Shown in pieces: positions 1-10,814 of a DNA stretch of 64,000 nucleotides. Location: the NCBI GenBank assembly GCA_015847255.1, contig JADLZK010007793.1:930001-994000 (forward strand), written 5' to 3'. This DNA comes from Hyparrhenia diplandra (Eukaryota > Streptophyta > Magnoliopsida > Poales > Poaceae). Made by a program: the position numbers and the translations under genes. The number at the start of each line of letters is the position of its first letter. Position 1 is the first letter of the stretch. The notes below the pieces were generated by a model that was not told where the DNA came from, did no database searches, and saw only the letters and a list, made by a program, of their open reading frames with translations.

Positions 1-9
1 GGGCGGCGC

Positions 10-520
10 GGAGGCACCAAAAAGACGCGCACCCCGGCAACACACGCCGTGGCTCGCAAAACGCAACCCCAACGGACCGAGTATGGGCCGCGGGGCACCA
101 AAGACGCGCACCACGGCAACACCGCCGTAGGTAAGCAAACGCAACCCCAACGCGAGACCCCGAGTATGGGCCGCGGCGGAGAGGCATCAAAAGACGCGCA
201 CCACGGCAACACACGCCGTGGGCTCGCAAAACGCAACCCCAACGCTGACCCCGACTATGGGCCGCGCGAGGCATCAAAAGACGCCGCACCCGGCAACACA
301 CGCCAGGGGCTCGCAAAACGCAACCCCCGACGCTGACCCCCGAGTATGGGCCGCGCGGAGGCCCCAAAAAGACGTGCACCCCGGCAACGTGACGCCGTGG
401 GCTCGCGCAACACAACCCCGATAGAGGCCCCGAGTATGGCCGCGCTGGTACAAAATAAGACGCACACCCCGGCAACAGCGCCGGGGGCTCGCTGGAGGGT
501 AACCCCGACTCAATAATTTG
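10..520. repeat. Tandem array, ~87-bp unit, about 5.5 copies
   Basis: Each unit carries the words gacgcgcaccccggcaac, gctcgcaaaacgcaacccc and gagtatgggccgcg in the same order. Starts fall near 10, 93, 179, 268, 358 and 446. The last copy decays after about 500. Copies differ by small indels. The reading frames through the array are by-products of the repeat. Arrays like this are known between pol and the 3' LTR of Tat-clade elements, which would fit the PF04195-like pseudogene downstream; that link is inference. Confidence 0.85.
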
Positions 521-1492
521 TGTACCACCGCGGACACCAAAACTGGGACCACCCAAGACAACGATCGAACACCTTCACCAACAAAAGGACCCCCCGCTTC
601 AATACCCTTAATGGCCAACTACACCCACCTACCGCCATAAAACCACTAAAGTGCCGCACCCCCCGCCGCATAACCCCGCACCACTATAAAAACCCACCAC
701 CGCTGCCCCGAACACATCACCGAGCACCAAGCCAAAAGAGGAACACCATAGCAAGAAAATGCTCCCAGAACTAGAACACCAAGGTTCTACAACAAGCCAG
801 AAGCCGCCACAAACCTCAACCCCCAGACAACACCCGTATTCTTAGACACGCAATGGAAAATGTAAAAACAACAACTACTAGCAACAAGAACAAGGGCTCC
901 CAGCCAAGACTCGGGCCACCAAAGCTAGCCAACCAACTCGCCCGCTTGAATCCATCGCCAACAAGCAGCCCCACCCCCGGGGGCCAGGCACCGCAATGGA
1001 GAATGTAACATCCTCCCAAGCGGCAAGGCCCCAAAGGAATCAAAGTTCCGCAACAAGGTTCGAGAAACTCGGCGGCACGAGAACCCCCGCAAGACAACAC
1101 GTAGCCGCAGCCACAGCCCCCACGTCAACCCCTCCGCATGAAGGGCATTCAACAAGAAAAGTTTCCAACCGGCCACCTCGACACCACATCGACCAGCTCG
1201 AGAACCCTCGGTACCGGGAGCAGTCGAAAGCAACCCCGATCATGCATAGATAGGAAAGGGAGGCCTCGGGAAAAACCAACTAGCGGGCAATCCTCGCTTA
1301 ACCTAGAAACCTGGGGTAACCTTGAGCTACCTAGTAGAGAAACTTAGCTAGTCGGTTTCCTCACTCCATAAGCAAGGAAAGCATTGCGGATAGCCGATAC
1401 ACCTCGCAAAAAAGCATGTAACCCCACCCCAAAGAGGGCAATGGAGAAACCGTTGTCTCTCATCATCACAAACGTTTACTAAAAACCTCAAG
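521..1492. other. GC-rich stretch with no recognisable gene
   Basis: Rich in C and A on the plus strand (many acc and cca words). Frames open on both strands show no family motif and no consistent codon pattern. I see no promoter, RNA gene or mobile-element end. Confidence 0.5.
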
Positions 1493-1902
1493 AACTACAA
1501 TCCTCCCAAATCAGCGAGCCTCGCTAAAAGAAACAGGGGCGTCGCTGCCAAGATCTACAATCCTCGCAAATTCGCGAGCCTCGCTAAAAGAAAAGGGGCG
1601 CCGCAAGAAACTACAATCCTCGCAAACCGGCGAGCCTCGCTAAAAGAAACAGGGCGTCGCCAAGAACTACAATCCTCGCAAAACCGAGCCTCGCTAAAAG
1701 AAACAGGGGCGTCGGCCGCAAGAACTACAATCCCCTCGCAAATCGAGCCTCGCTAAAAGAAACAGGGGGGCTGGTCACAAGCATCTACAATTTTTTCAGA
1801 AATCAGCGAGCCTCGCTAAAAGAAACAGGGGCGCCATTTGCGCAACTACAGTCCTCACAAATCGGCTAAGCCTCGCTCAAAGAAACGAGGGGCCAAGCCA
1901 AG
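1493..1902. repeat. Tandem array, ~58-bp unit, 7 copies
   Basis: The unit contains actacaatcctcgcaaat followed by cgagcctcgctaaaagaaac and ggggcgtcg. Copies start near 1494, 1551, 1609, 1665, 1723, 1782 and 1843. The core gcctcgctaaaagaaa is nearly invariant, while the linker before the next copy varies. The unit differs from the 87-bp array, so these are two independent expansions in one element or region. Confidence 0.88.
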
Positions 1903-1975
1903 CAAAAGAAATCACCCCGAGACACAACATTCCACGCCAAGTATCACAAAAAAACAAAGCACCCTCGTCACAATA

Positions 1976-2075
1976 ACTTACAACAACCCCCGCGATGGGG
2001 GACAAGGTTACAACAACCCCGCACAGGGGGACAATTTACAACAACCCCGCGAGGGGGGGGCAAGTTTGTAACAAC
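1976..2075. repeat. Short tandem array, ~32-bp unit, 3-4 copies
   Basis: Repeats of ttacaacaaccccgcgaggg followed by ggacaag. The inner cccc-gcg-gggg can fold as a small hairpin in every copy. Confidence 0.8.
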
Positions 2076-2984
2076 CCCAAGCAAATGGCGTTGACCCGCC
2101 ATATAAACCTTCATTTACAAACCACGCCAGCCTATCTCTAAAAGCGCCTCTCCAAAGACATCATCTACAAGGACCCCCGCCACACGGCTCCACAAACTCC
2201 GCCACATCAACCACCTTGACTTCAAGAGGGCCACTCCTAGCCCCCCTCACCCGCCCAACAAATTTGTCCGGACGGCGCCTCCTCAGCAAACTTAGTGGCC
2301 CCCAGAGAGGCGGAGCCCGGACGAAAGCGTAGTTTACCCCGTCGGGATCCGTTGGCGGAAGACCCTCTCATGAAGTCACGAACACTTAACTCCACCGCCC
2401 GCCTTAGGAACAATCACCGCACCCTCGTTGTCAACTGAAACCGACCTCGCCAAGGGCTTATAGCAACGGCCTCTTCATCCCCAATGTCCTCGTCCAACGC
2501 GAACCCGAGGAAGGCCCCGCCCCAAATAACACCCGCTCCACTTGTCGGTCCGTCGTCGTACTCCACGCCAAAAGCCCCCGCAGCTTGATTCTTCACATCG
2601 CACTTTCGAGTGCGCGCCACCAAAAGGCTTCAAATCCAATCCCCGGATACTTCATCATCGCGATGGACCCACGTCTCCCCGAGACAAAAAACATCTTGGT
2701 AATTCATCATCGGGGGATGACGTTCCACACCTCCCACAGAGGCCCGGCGGGATCTGCGTGCGTAGAGCCATGAGTTAGAAAAAGGCACCTCACAAAACCC
2801 GCAAGAATTAACCCGCCCGGGCAAAAGAAAACAACACGTGAAGAGATAGCATCACAGCGGTAAAAAACATATTAACTTTAAAACCACATCGAAACTCCGT
2901 TAAGTGCACCAAGTACATACATAGCACCTCATAGCGAGCCCCCCATAACTCCTACACCTCCCGGAAGCGGTTACTCCTGCGAGG
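2076..2984. other. No recognisable gene
   Basis: Sequence between the third tandem array and the 3' end of the minus-strand pseudogene. It could hold the 3' untranslated part of that transcript. No motif, RNA gene or transposon end seen. Confidence 0.4.
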
Positions 2985-5867
2985 AATCAACCCTGGCCGG
3001 GCGGAGTCGGCCCCGAACCATCCGCGGCATCCCCGGGCGCCTTGCCTCCCCCGCCCCCCTCGTCCTCCGCGGCAACAACCTCCTCATCCATCGCGCCGTC
3101 CCTCGGTGCAAACGTGTTCGCGTCATCAGCAGCGCTCCTTGACCCGGGGGCAACCTCCTCTGGGGCGTCGGGGGTCACATCGATCCCCCCTCGCCGAAAG
3201 CACGCGAGCCCAACGCCTGCGCAAGTCACCATCGAAACATACAATATAAGGAGCCCCCGTGACAACAACCCAAAAAGAGAGAAGCCAATAGTAAAAACCT
3301 GTACCGAGCAGATCTCCGCTGGGCCTCCTCCATCGCCACTCGTGCCCCGTCTCGGTGAAGAACTTTTTAAGGAACCGCCTGCCGTAGCGGAGATCCGCAT
3401 CTCGGCGCACCCGTCCCATCTCCTCCTCCTTGCGGGAAACTTCCAGCCTCGGGGGGTCGTTGAGGTGCGGACACCCGCAGACCGCAAGGTGTGCCCCTGG
3501 CGCCATAGCCGCCACGTAGCCCCCAAAAATCCGACGCGTGGTGCACAAGGGAGGGCACCCCGGGGTAGCTTAGCCACTCCCCGATGGCCGCGGGCTCGCG
3601 GGCAGCGGAGCGAACCGGTGCTCCCCGCGCCCACCAAGACGTCATCGAGGAGTTCCTTCACGTAACTCATCTCGGAGAGCCGGGCAGCGGCCACGGCGTA
3701 AAGCTGCGCGCTCCGACCCGCAACCCTCTTGGCGCCTCCCTTTTTTCGCCGGGCCCGAACCACCGGAGTCTGGGTCCCACATTGCGCCCACGAGGTGTCC
3801 ACCACCTCTCCTCGCGCCGCCTTATACTTCTCTCTCTGGGGCGATACGCCCGGCCGCTTCTTGAGCTCGAGGCTGGCCGCTCTCCGCTTCCGCCTTGGTG
3901 GCGCACGGCGTCGTCCGCCCTCTTCTTGAGCGCCTCTGCGTCATCTTTCGCGTCCCGAACGGCCCGGCCCTCCGCAGCCCAGCGCAAGCACCATGATCTC
4001 CAGCGGCTTTTCGGCGGCGTGTCTTGGCTCGGCTCCCAGCGAGAGCTGGCTTCGGCGATGCTCGGCCTCGACACGGGCGGGCCATACACCGTGCCCGAGA
4101 ACCGCTCGCGGCTCGGCCCCGGACTCAAGCCCGACACTCCCCAAGCCGGGCGTTATCAGGGGCCCGGTGTGTTGGTCCGCCCGGGGCCAAGGGCACCACC
4201 TCCTCCAACCCCGGGGAGCCGCCGCCGCAAACATCTACCGCGGACCCCGTTTCCCGCCATCACCACCATCGAGGCTCCCCTCGATCTCCCGCCTCCACCA
4301 GGATATGGCACCGAATATGGCCGGAGGGACCCGGGCATGTGCGAACGTGCGCCACCGGCCGGCGGCGCCATAGAAGACCCCGCATCCACGGGCGCCCCAA
4401 CCCTCGCCGACACCATCGCTTCCGACTTTTCAGTCGGCCGTCGCCGGCGACCGGCGGGCGCGCCTCGCCAGCGAGGGAGCGAAACCGCCGCGCCCACGTG
4501 TGTCCCCCAACCTCCAGCGGGGATTCCACCTCCTCCCCTCCTCCTCAGCGGAGATTCTCCGCCGCATCGGGGGTGGGCACACGGTCATCCAGCGGACCAC
4601 ACGCCGAGATCACCGCCCTCGCGCTCGCTTCGGTGGCCGATGTCATGAATCCGCCGAGCACCCGGTGCAGTGGGCGGCGCCCGAGACGGGGGACCACCGG
4701 GCGAACCTCACGACTCCGCGGGGGGGGGACCGCCGCCCTCGGCCTTGCAATCTTCGCCCCGCCCCCCCCCCCCGGCACGGGCCGGGTGGCGAGGAACATC
4801 GGGACCCGTCCGTGCCGGCCCTCTTCTTCCAGCCTTCGTCGCATAGGGCCGCCGCATCCCACCTCCTCCTCCAACGACGGCCAATCGGATAAAGCACCAC
4901 TGAACCGATCAAACTTTCGGTTCGGCCACTTCCTCTTCCCAAGGGCCATCAGGATCTTCTTGAGCTCGGCCCCTCGCATTTGCCAACCAGCTCATCGGTC
5001 CGGTCTCGACCTCCCAGGGAACCAGCTTCACACCCGCCTCCCGCGTGCCTCCCCTCTAAATCTGATGGCTCCGGAGGGGCGTCGAGGTCCACCTTCGGGG
5101 ACTTTAGATCCGCCCCCGCAACTTGTCAACGTCCTCAACCTCCGGCCAAACTTGAGCAGCGAGACAGGGAGGAACCACCTCGCCGCCACAAATTCCTCCA
5201 CCAAGTCGCGCCCGTCGCAACGCTGACATGTTGGTCAGAAGTCGCCTGCGCCTCCCGCCCACACGCTGGTCCGGCCATTGCCCTCCTCCTCCGGTCGCCG
5301 ATATTGGCGCAGCTTCCGCATAGCCCGGGGCCTCCGCAACTCGTAGTAGAACCCGCGGCCAGCCAATCGCCGCCCACTTGTTCCCTCACACTGAACAGGG
5401 GCGCCCGATTCCCCGCGGTAGGCGAAGGTGTACACCATTGGGCAAAGTTGTTGCATCCTCGCAAAGTCTCGCAACGAGGGTTGAAGATGGACGAGTGGTT
5501 GCAGAGGAAGGCATCCACATCCGGCATCGTGCCCTGCGAAATACAGGCCCGGGCGAAGATGGACAAAATTTTGGTGAAGCACGGGGTTCGGTTGGTGGAA
5601 CCGAAGCCCGGCCGGCTTCATCAGCTCCACCCACGAACTCTCGCAGCTGGAAAGCTGAGCCGCGACGAAGAACTCGCGAAAAACCACCACCTCATTGTCC
5701 TGGCCGGCCGGGATACGATCACCACGCTGAGGCCGGGCTTTCGCCGCTCAAAATAGCCCACTCCGATACTCCTTCAGATCCCCGGTCACCTTCTTGGGGG
5801 AACATCGGGGTTGGGAGGTCTCCTTCGCCCTCCCTTGCCGGCCTCTCCCGCGGCTTTGAGAAGTCAT
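2985..5867 (-). pseudogene. Degraded Tat-type extra ORF with 'putative gypsy type transposon' (PF04195-like) domain
   Basis: Minus-strand coding region in several broken frames. A likely start is the ATG at 5867-5865 (MTSQSRGRGRQ, basic N-terminus). The recognisable domain lies at about 5700-5240 and contains NEVVVFREFFVAAQLSS, then FHQPNP and LYFAG, the pattern I associate with PF04195. Downstream, about 4000-3600, comes a charged, probably coiled-coil section (RDAKDDAEALKKRADDAV), then SEMSYVKELLDDVL. A plant-like intron is visible at 3304-3217. Frames shift several times, for example near 5750. In Tat-clade elements such as Grande and Retand, extra ORFs lie antisense between pol and the 3' LTR beside tandem repeats, which matches this layout; the function of the protein is unknown. 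A host-gene copy is the alternative. Confidence 0.6.
3217..3304 (-). other. Predicted 88-nt spliceosomal intron in the PF04195-like pseudogene
   Basis: On the minus strand, GTACAGG at 3304-3298 opens a T-rich tract that closes with TTGCGCAG at 3224-3217. Length and T-richness fit a short plant intron, and the flanking minus-strand frames look coding. Splicing is predicted only. Confidence 0.5.
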
Positions 5868-6043
5868 CTTCGGTAGCTGCACCCGAACAAGGCCTTCACA
5901 GCGCGCTCGCGACACCTCTCGCTTAAAAACAACAAGCGCGGGTAGTAACGAAAGAGAGCGGGCTCGAAGCGGATGAGGACGTGAAAGCAAGGGCAAGGTT
6001 AGCCTTGAGAAAAGAAAATTTACCGAGAGGCGGTAACACCATC

Positions 6044-6053
6044 CTTATATAGG
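6044..6053 (-). promoter_or_regulatory. TATA box for the minus-strand PF04195-like ORF
   Basis: CCTATATAAG on the minus strand, about 180 bp upstream of the ATG at 5867. The gap is too short to hold a U5, PBS and leader, so this looks like a dedicated promoter for an antisense ORF rather than an LTR promoter. Confidence 0.5.
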
Positions 6054-6429
6054 GGCCGGAGAGCGGTTGGGAAACGGACCCCGAGAACTGCAGGATCGTC
6101 GCCACGTGCCTCGGCGGGTTCGCGATTCAACGCACGAGATCCAATCTAGAAACCCGACCGGCCACGATCGCGGCCGAGGCTCACCACGTGTCAAAGGAAA
6201 ACGCAACGGCAAAGAAGAATTGTGGGCGTCGGCGGCGAGGTCAGCCCCGCAAGCACCCGGCCGCTTGGGTTGTCCCTCAAAGGGTTTCGTTGCTCGGCCC
6301 GGGCCGCACGGGACCAAACCCCGAGGGGGTTCTTGTTGGGGAGGGCCCTCGCCGGAGGACCCAGGGTAGCTCCCTGGGCGGCGACATCCCGCGGGGGCGG
6401 GGCGGCGAACGGCGGCCCTCGCGGCGCGG

Positions 6430-6722
6430 GGGCGGCGTGAACCAGAAGCAGCCCCGCAGGGGGGGCGACAACCGCCGCGGCGAGCACCCCTCGCGAGGCA
6501 GAGAGGCGACGGAGGTCGAGCAACACCCCGCGGCGCGACGGGGAAACGGGCCGGAAGCAACACCCCAGCGGCGGGGCGGCAGGCTGGGAGTAACACCCTT
6601 CAGGCTGGGGGACGCGGAACCGGGAGCGACACCTTTGGGCGCGGGGCGGACTGAAACCCGAGCAACACCCGCTGCGCGAAGCGCAGCAACGGAGCCGCAC
6701 ACCCCGCAGGCGCGAGCCGGGG
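6430..6722. repeat. GC-rich tandem array, ~35-bp unit
   Basis: Degenerate units marked by g(c/t)aacacc or gcgacacc at roughly 35-bp spacing (near 6520, 6557, 6591, 6627 and 6662), each followed by a G/C block. A long plus-strand frame through it, rich in R, G, P and T, is the translation of the array and not a plausible protein. Confidence 0.7.
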
Positions 6723-6779
6723 GCCCGAGGGGAGGATCTCAAGCCGAGGCGGCAAAGACGAAGAAAGGGAAACCCTAGC

Positions 6780-7150
6780 GGAGACCCAAAGATAGTCGGG
6801 GCTAGTGTTTTTTACTTTCCTACCCCTAAAGGGGATTGTACTAATTTGCCGCGCGGGCCCTAGGCGTAAGTGGCAAGTAGGCTTTGTCCTAATATGTAAC
6901 TACGAATAACGACCAACCAGGCCGCCTATAAATACGGACCAGACGGGACGTATGAAGGGGACGGTTGGTGGGAACTTTTATGACCTATCAATCAAAACGA
7001 CGCTTTCCTGGGAACTATTTTTGTCCACGTCGTCAGCGTCATTCTCTCTCCCCTTCCTGTGGGAAGCCCTCGCCCCTCCACCTGCCATCCACGTGGCAAA
7101 GGCTTGAGGGGCAGGTGCATACCCCACACTACACGACCGAGAAACCCTAA
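6780..7150 (+). promoter_or_regulatory. Promoter-like segment with TATA box at 6925-6937
   Basis: cctataaatacgg lies downstream of the 35-bp array and of a purine run (aaagacgaagaaaggga, near 6752-6770) that could be a polypurine tract. If the region is the 3' part of a plus-strand Tat element, this would be its 3' LTR. I could not find a matching second LTR, so the boundaries and the LTR identity are open. Confidence 0.3.
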
Positions 7151-7369
7151 CCGGCGCCCTCGTGCATACGGATACGGCGCTTTGTATTGGTTTTACGCCA
7201 CAGACGCATGCAGTATGTCTATGTGAGACACTCGTTCTGAGACACATACCACTACCAACATACGTAACCATACAAATGCCGGGATCATTTCCCTAAATCT
7301 TAGAGACGGGCATACGTTAAAGCGCCGTCTGTGATAGTTTCGACATTACCGACGTATGCCCAAACAATC

Positions 7370-8110
7370 GTCTCTAAATTAACACGCGATCGTACTTCAT
7401 GCGAATATCGCAGCGCGTGTACCGCTAGTTCGTTCAGTTCGATATGTACAGACACCTGTTACTATAAATCGTCTCTAACTACACGCGTGACTGTAATGCA
7501 TGTGATAGTTATAGACACGTGTACCCACCACGCGTCTGTTTACCGGCACGTGTCTGCAATACTTTCAAATAGCACAAACATCTCTCAACCACGAATGTCT
7601 GTAACATATAACGCGTCTGTAACAATTATGACATGTACAGACCCCTTTGATGAGAAATCGTCTCTAACAACTCGCGTGACTGTAATGCATGTGATAGTTA
7701 CAAGCGCGTTTACCCTGCCACACGTCTGTTTATGGGCACGTGTCTGCAATACTTTCAAGTAGCACAGTCGTCTCTCGCCCACGCACGTCTATACAATACC
7801 ACGCGTCTGTAGCAGTTCTGACATGTACAGACACCTGTGGCGGTAAGTCGTCTGTAACAACTCGCGGGTCTGTATTGCTTGAGACGGTTATAGTCGCTTT
7901 TGCCTGCCAAGTGTCTGTATATTTCAAATAGCACAGACGGCTCTCAACTACACACGTCTGTGAACTTATGTGGGTCAATAATACACTGCGTCACACAGAC
8001 GGGCAGTGCCAAAAAAGGGTCTGTAAACAAACAAGCGTCTGAAATATGCCTAATATTGACAGATGAGTGGGAGATAAAGAGCGCCTATGATAAACCACGC
8101 GTCTGAAATG
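7370..8110. repeat. ~190-bp tandem repeats rich in acagac/gtctgt words
   Basis: Good copies begin with cgtctctaac or cgtctgtaac at 7470, 7659 and 7849, a period of 189-190 bp. A weaker copy lies before and decayed copies after. Within each unit the short words gtctgt, cgtctc, acagac and cacgtg recur in both orientations. Dense direct and inverted short words are typical of CACTA subterminal regions, but no convincing CACTA terminus pair was found. Satellite DNA is the alternative. Confidence 0.75.
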
Positions 8111-8726
8111 TGCTTAAGTTTACAGATGATGGTTTTCTAAAGGGCATCCGTTCTAGACACGCATCCAGTATACGACTAGGTGCGTCCCGGCAACACGTGT
8201 CTGCGACGAGCGGTGACGCGCGCGATTAAATCTGGCGTCGTAATTAGCTCTTATCACGAGGCAGTATTTATCCGCCCGCCGGCCGTCACTTATTAGTGAT
8301 GCGTGCTCGGCACGCAGCGTTAGTGGTATCGTATCATAGGCGCCGCGTTATTCCGGCGTCTCTAGGCGCATTGGCGAATATGTGCCCTTTTTACATAGTG
8401 AGGCCCCTACGGAAGATGAAAAAGGCGAGGACTGAAATGAGAAAGGAAGGACAAGATGACTTCGGTTCTCACGTGAAAGTGCTTCGAAAGGTGTCGCCAG
8501 GTGCGCGGAGCCGGGCCACGACATGTTCCTTTCTTTGGGCCGAGTGTTCGCCCACTTGAGTCTTCGCCTTTAGAGAAAAATCCTCTTAAAAGCAAGAAAA
8601 AAACAGCTGCGCATTATTGTACTAACGCCTTGCAGCGGTGGAAGAAAAAAAAGAATTCTAATTTTTCGGGGATGAAAGCTCCTTTTTAGGAGAAAACGGT
8701 TACTCAACGGAAAATCAAAAAGAGAT
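8111..8726. other. No recognisable gene
   Basis: Flank of the 190-bp array. A frame at 8296-8559 shows no motif. The sequence becomes AT-rich after 8560. Confidence 0.4.
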
Positions 8727-8867
8727 ATGGTTCATGAGATCTTGCGGAATTTAGAAATTGAACAATCTCAAGTAGGAGATTATCATGTAAAACCAGAAAA
8801 TCAAAATGTACAGCCAAGGGAACCTTATTTTAACTCAAGGGTTCCCGCAATTCCAACTGGAGCTTAG
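8727..8867 (+). other. Short open frame of unknown identity next to plastid DNA
   Basis: ATG to TAG, 46 residues (begins MVHEILRNLEIEQSQVGDYH), with natural-looking codon use. I cannot match it to a plastid or mitochondrial protein from memory. Its position beside plastid-derived DNA suggests an organelle fragment. Confidence 0.2.
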
Positions 8868-8929
8868 AAAAACTTATTAAGGGCTTTTAACAGTTGTCCC
8901 AAACAAGCGATTTATAAGCTTAAAAATTC

Positions 8930-9445
8930 CGCCTTGCCCCTCAAATTGCATCTAGACTTACTTATAAGCTATGTTGACTCCAATCAATTCATGAGGTCTC
9001 TTTTTTCGGTGCATGGACCGACCCCATTGTCTCCACCCCGTAGGAACTACGAGATCACCCCAAGGACGCTTCGGCCCCGGGGGTCACGGACCCCGACCAT
9101 AGATCTGTGCAATAAGTGGAACACATTAACCGTCCGCTCTCCAGGTTGGGCGGTAAGGGTCGGAGAAGGGCAATCACTCGTTCTTAAAACCGGCATTCTT
9201 AAGTTAAGATCAAAGAGTCGGGCGGAAAAAGGGGAGAGCTCCCGTTCTCCTCGGTTCTCTGTAGTTGGATTCCCCGGAACCACAAGAATCCTTAGAATGG
9301 GATTCGAACTCAGCACCTTTTGTTTTGGGATTTTGAGAAGAGCTGCTCTTTGAGAGCACAAAGATGCGATGAAAGTTGTAAGTCGTGTTCGGGGAGTTAT
9401 TGCCTATCGTTGTCCTCTATGCTAGAACTTTGTCGGGGAGGCCTG
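8930..9445 (+). other. Plastid-derived insert: rps12-trnV(GAC) spacer of the inverted repeat
   Basis: The words ctacgagatcaccccaagga, ggtaagggtcggagaagggc, ggaaccacaagaatcctta and gatgaaagttgtaag match, from memory, the grass plastid inverted repeat between the rps12 3' end and trnV upstream of 16S rRNA. Many small indels show nuclear decay or sequencing noise. Contains no complete gene. Confidence 0.7.
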
Positions 9446-9464
9446 TGGGCCATTTGTGGCATGC

Positions 9465-9960
9465 AGGAAGAGCCCGAAGCAGAACTGCAGCGAGCTTTTA
9501 ATACTAATGTAGTTGTAGAAAGAGTACCCCTTTTTCCCGGACTTCAAGCAGGTTTAGCTTTAACCGTGTTAATGGTCTCACATTATTGGTCTATAGAGAA
9601 TCAAAGTAAATTTACCAATGAATCGCGAAATGCTATGGTTCCTCCAAATGATTTTGAAGTTATTCTAAGTAATTCGTCGAGATCATGCACCTTTTTCTTA
9701 TTTATCAAAAAAAATACTCAAAATATTCTAAAGTGCAGCCGGATAGATCCAATCTATTCTTGAAATAAACAACTCGCACACACTCTCCTTTCCAAAAAAA
9801 TCAATACAATAACCACTACAGTTAGATTTATTAGATTTGTTGCTAAAATATCGGTATTAAGCCCGAAACTCAAATGAATGGCGGTGAGATAAAAAAAAAA
9901 AAAAAGAATGGGTTACATTTTTCATATGCTCTCCTCTTATAGATAGGACGAACAAAGAAG
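9465..9960 (-). pseudogene. atpF: Plastid-derived atpF fragment: exon 1 and start of its group II intron
   Basis: On the minus strand the ATG at 9925-9923 starts MKNVTHS, followed by the remnant of the first exon of plastid ATP synthase subunit b (FGLNTDILATNLINLTVVV is recoverable with a frame break). The exon runs into the intron 5' end GTGTGCGAG at 9781-9773, typical of a group II intron. Sequence down to about 9465 is probably the same intron; that part is less certain. A homopolymer run replaces part of the early coding sequence, so it is dead. In the plastome atpF encodes a thylakoid ATP synthase stalk subunit. Confidence 0.72.
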
Positions 9961-10244
9961 AAAGTTTTTCGATCACTTACTTCGTCCTTTTTGATCGGTT
10001 TTTAATGCGGTTTTTAATCCAAATAGATTCAATCTACTAATTTCCTTTAGATTAAATCTTAGGTCTCGTTTGACTTGTGAAAGATCTCCTTTGTTGAAAT
10101 GTTCCCAAAATTCCTAAAATAAAAGGAAAAATACTTTCCACTATCCTAAACTAGGGACGGGAAGGAAGAGGGGCGAGCATATCCTCTAAATGGATCATGC
10201 TCAAATCAGCCCTTCTTGGGGTACCTAGGGTATTGTCACTTTCC
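9961..10244. other. AT-rich stretch, probably atpF upstream and unassigned DNA
   Basis: The first 60 bp (words such as cgaagtaagtgatcg on the minus strand) look like the plastid sequence upstream of atpF. The rest is unassigned. Confidence 0.35.
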
Positions 10245-10530
10245 CCTCCCTTTGCTTGGGAGCTCAAAGACGGGTTTCACATTCTATTTCACTACCCACT
10301 AGGGGTACTTTTCACCTTTCCCTCATGGTACTACTTAAGCTATCGGTCACCCGGGAGTATTTAGCCTTGCAAGGTGGTCCTTGCCGATTCACACGGGATT
10401 CCACGTGCCCCATGCTACTTCGGGTCGGGCGTAAGCTAGTGATGCTTTTAAACTCTTGGACTTTAGCCATCTAGGGTGCGGCACTCAAGCGCTTCACCTA
10501 CCAGCACAATGCTTGTATTGCTCTCCCATG
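10245..10530 (-). rRNA. Partial plastid-type 23S rRNA, antisense, nuclear copy
   Basis: The reverse complement reads accatgagggaaaggtgaaa and cacgtggaatcccgtgtgaa, hallmarks of the 5' third of 23S rRNA (around E. coli positions 260-530). About 285 nt of the roughly 2.8-kb gene are present. Changes such as a garbled ctttagccat segment show it is not functional. The plastid is favoured over the mitochondrion because the neighbouring inserts are plastid. Confidence 0.8.
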
Positions 10531-10814
10531 GTCCATTTTCTATTTATTATAGTCTATGACGGAAGATCATCTCTTTGCACATGAGATCGTACTTTGTGGT
10601 TGGCCGGGATAAGCAAAGCCTACATCATCTAGGACTTGCCATTGAAAATAAACCTTTCTATTAGGTCATCAACACCTCGGGTCCATTTAGCCGGTGACGG
10701 ATAGATCCATCATCTTCGAGGAGGGAGGAAACATAAGTCCAATACGCGTTATGGAAGACTAGGGATTGCTAATCCACCCATGCGGGGAAGCCTTCTCCCT
10801 CTCGGGCTCAAGAG
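10531..10814. other. Unassigned sequence between rRNA fragment and gypsy remnant
   Basis: No coding frame or family motif recognised. Confidence 0.3.

Noticed and set aside
10..1902. Regular repeats suggesting a CRISPR array
   Set aside because: Units are direct head-to-tail tandem repeats without unique spacers, and the window is plainly plant nuclear DNA.
3000..6780. Many long open frames on both strands
   Set aside because: High GC content lengthens frames in all six phases. Only the minus-strand path with the PF04195-like motif and intron has family support; the plus-strand frames are shadows or translations of the tandem array.
7127..8298. CACTA at 7127 and TAGTG at 8294 as ends of one CACTA transposon
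   Set aside because: Only the five-base word matches; the following bases are not inverted repeats and no 3-bp duplication is seen.
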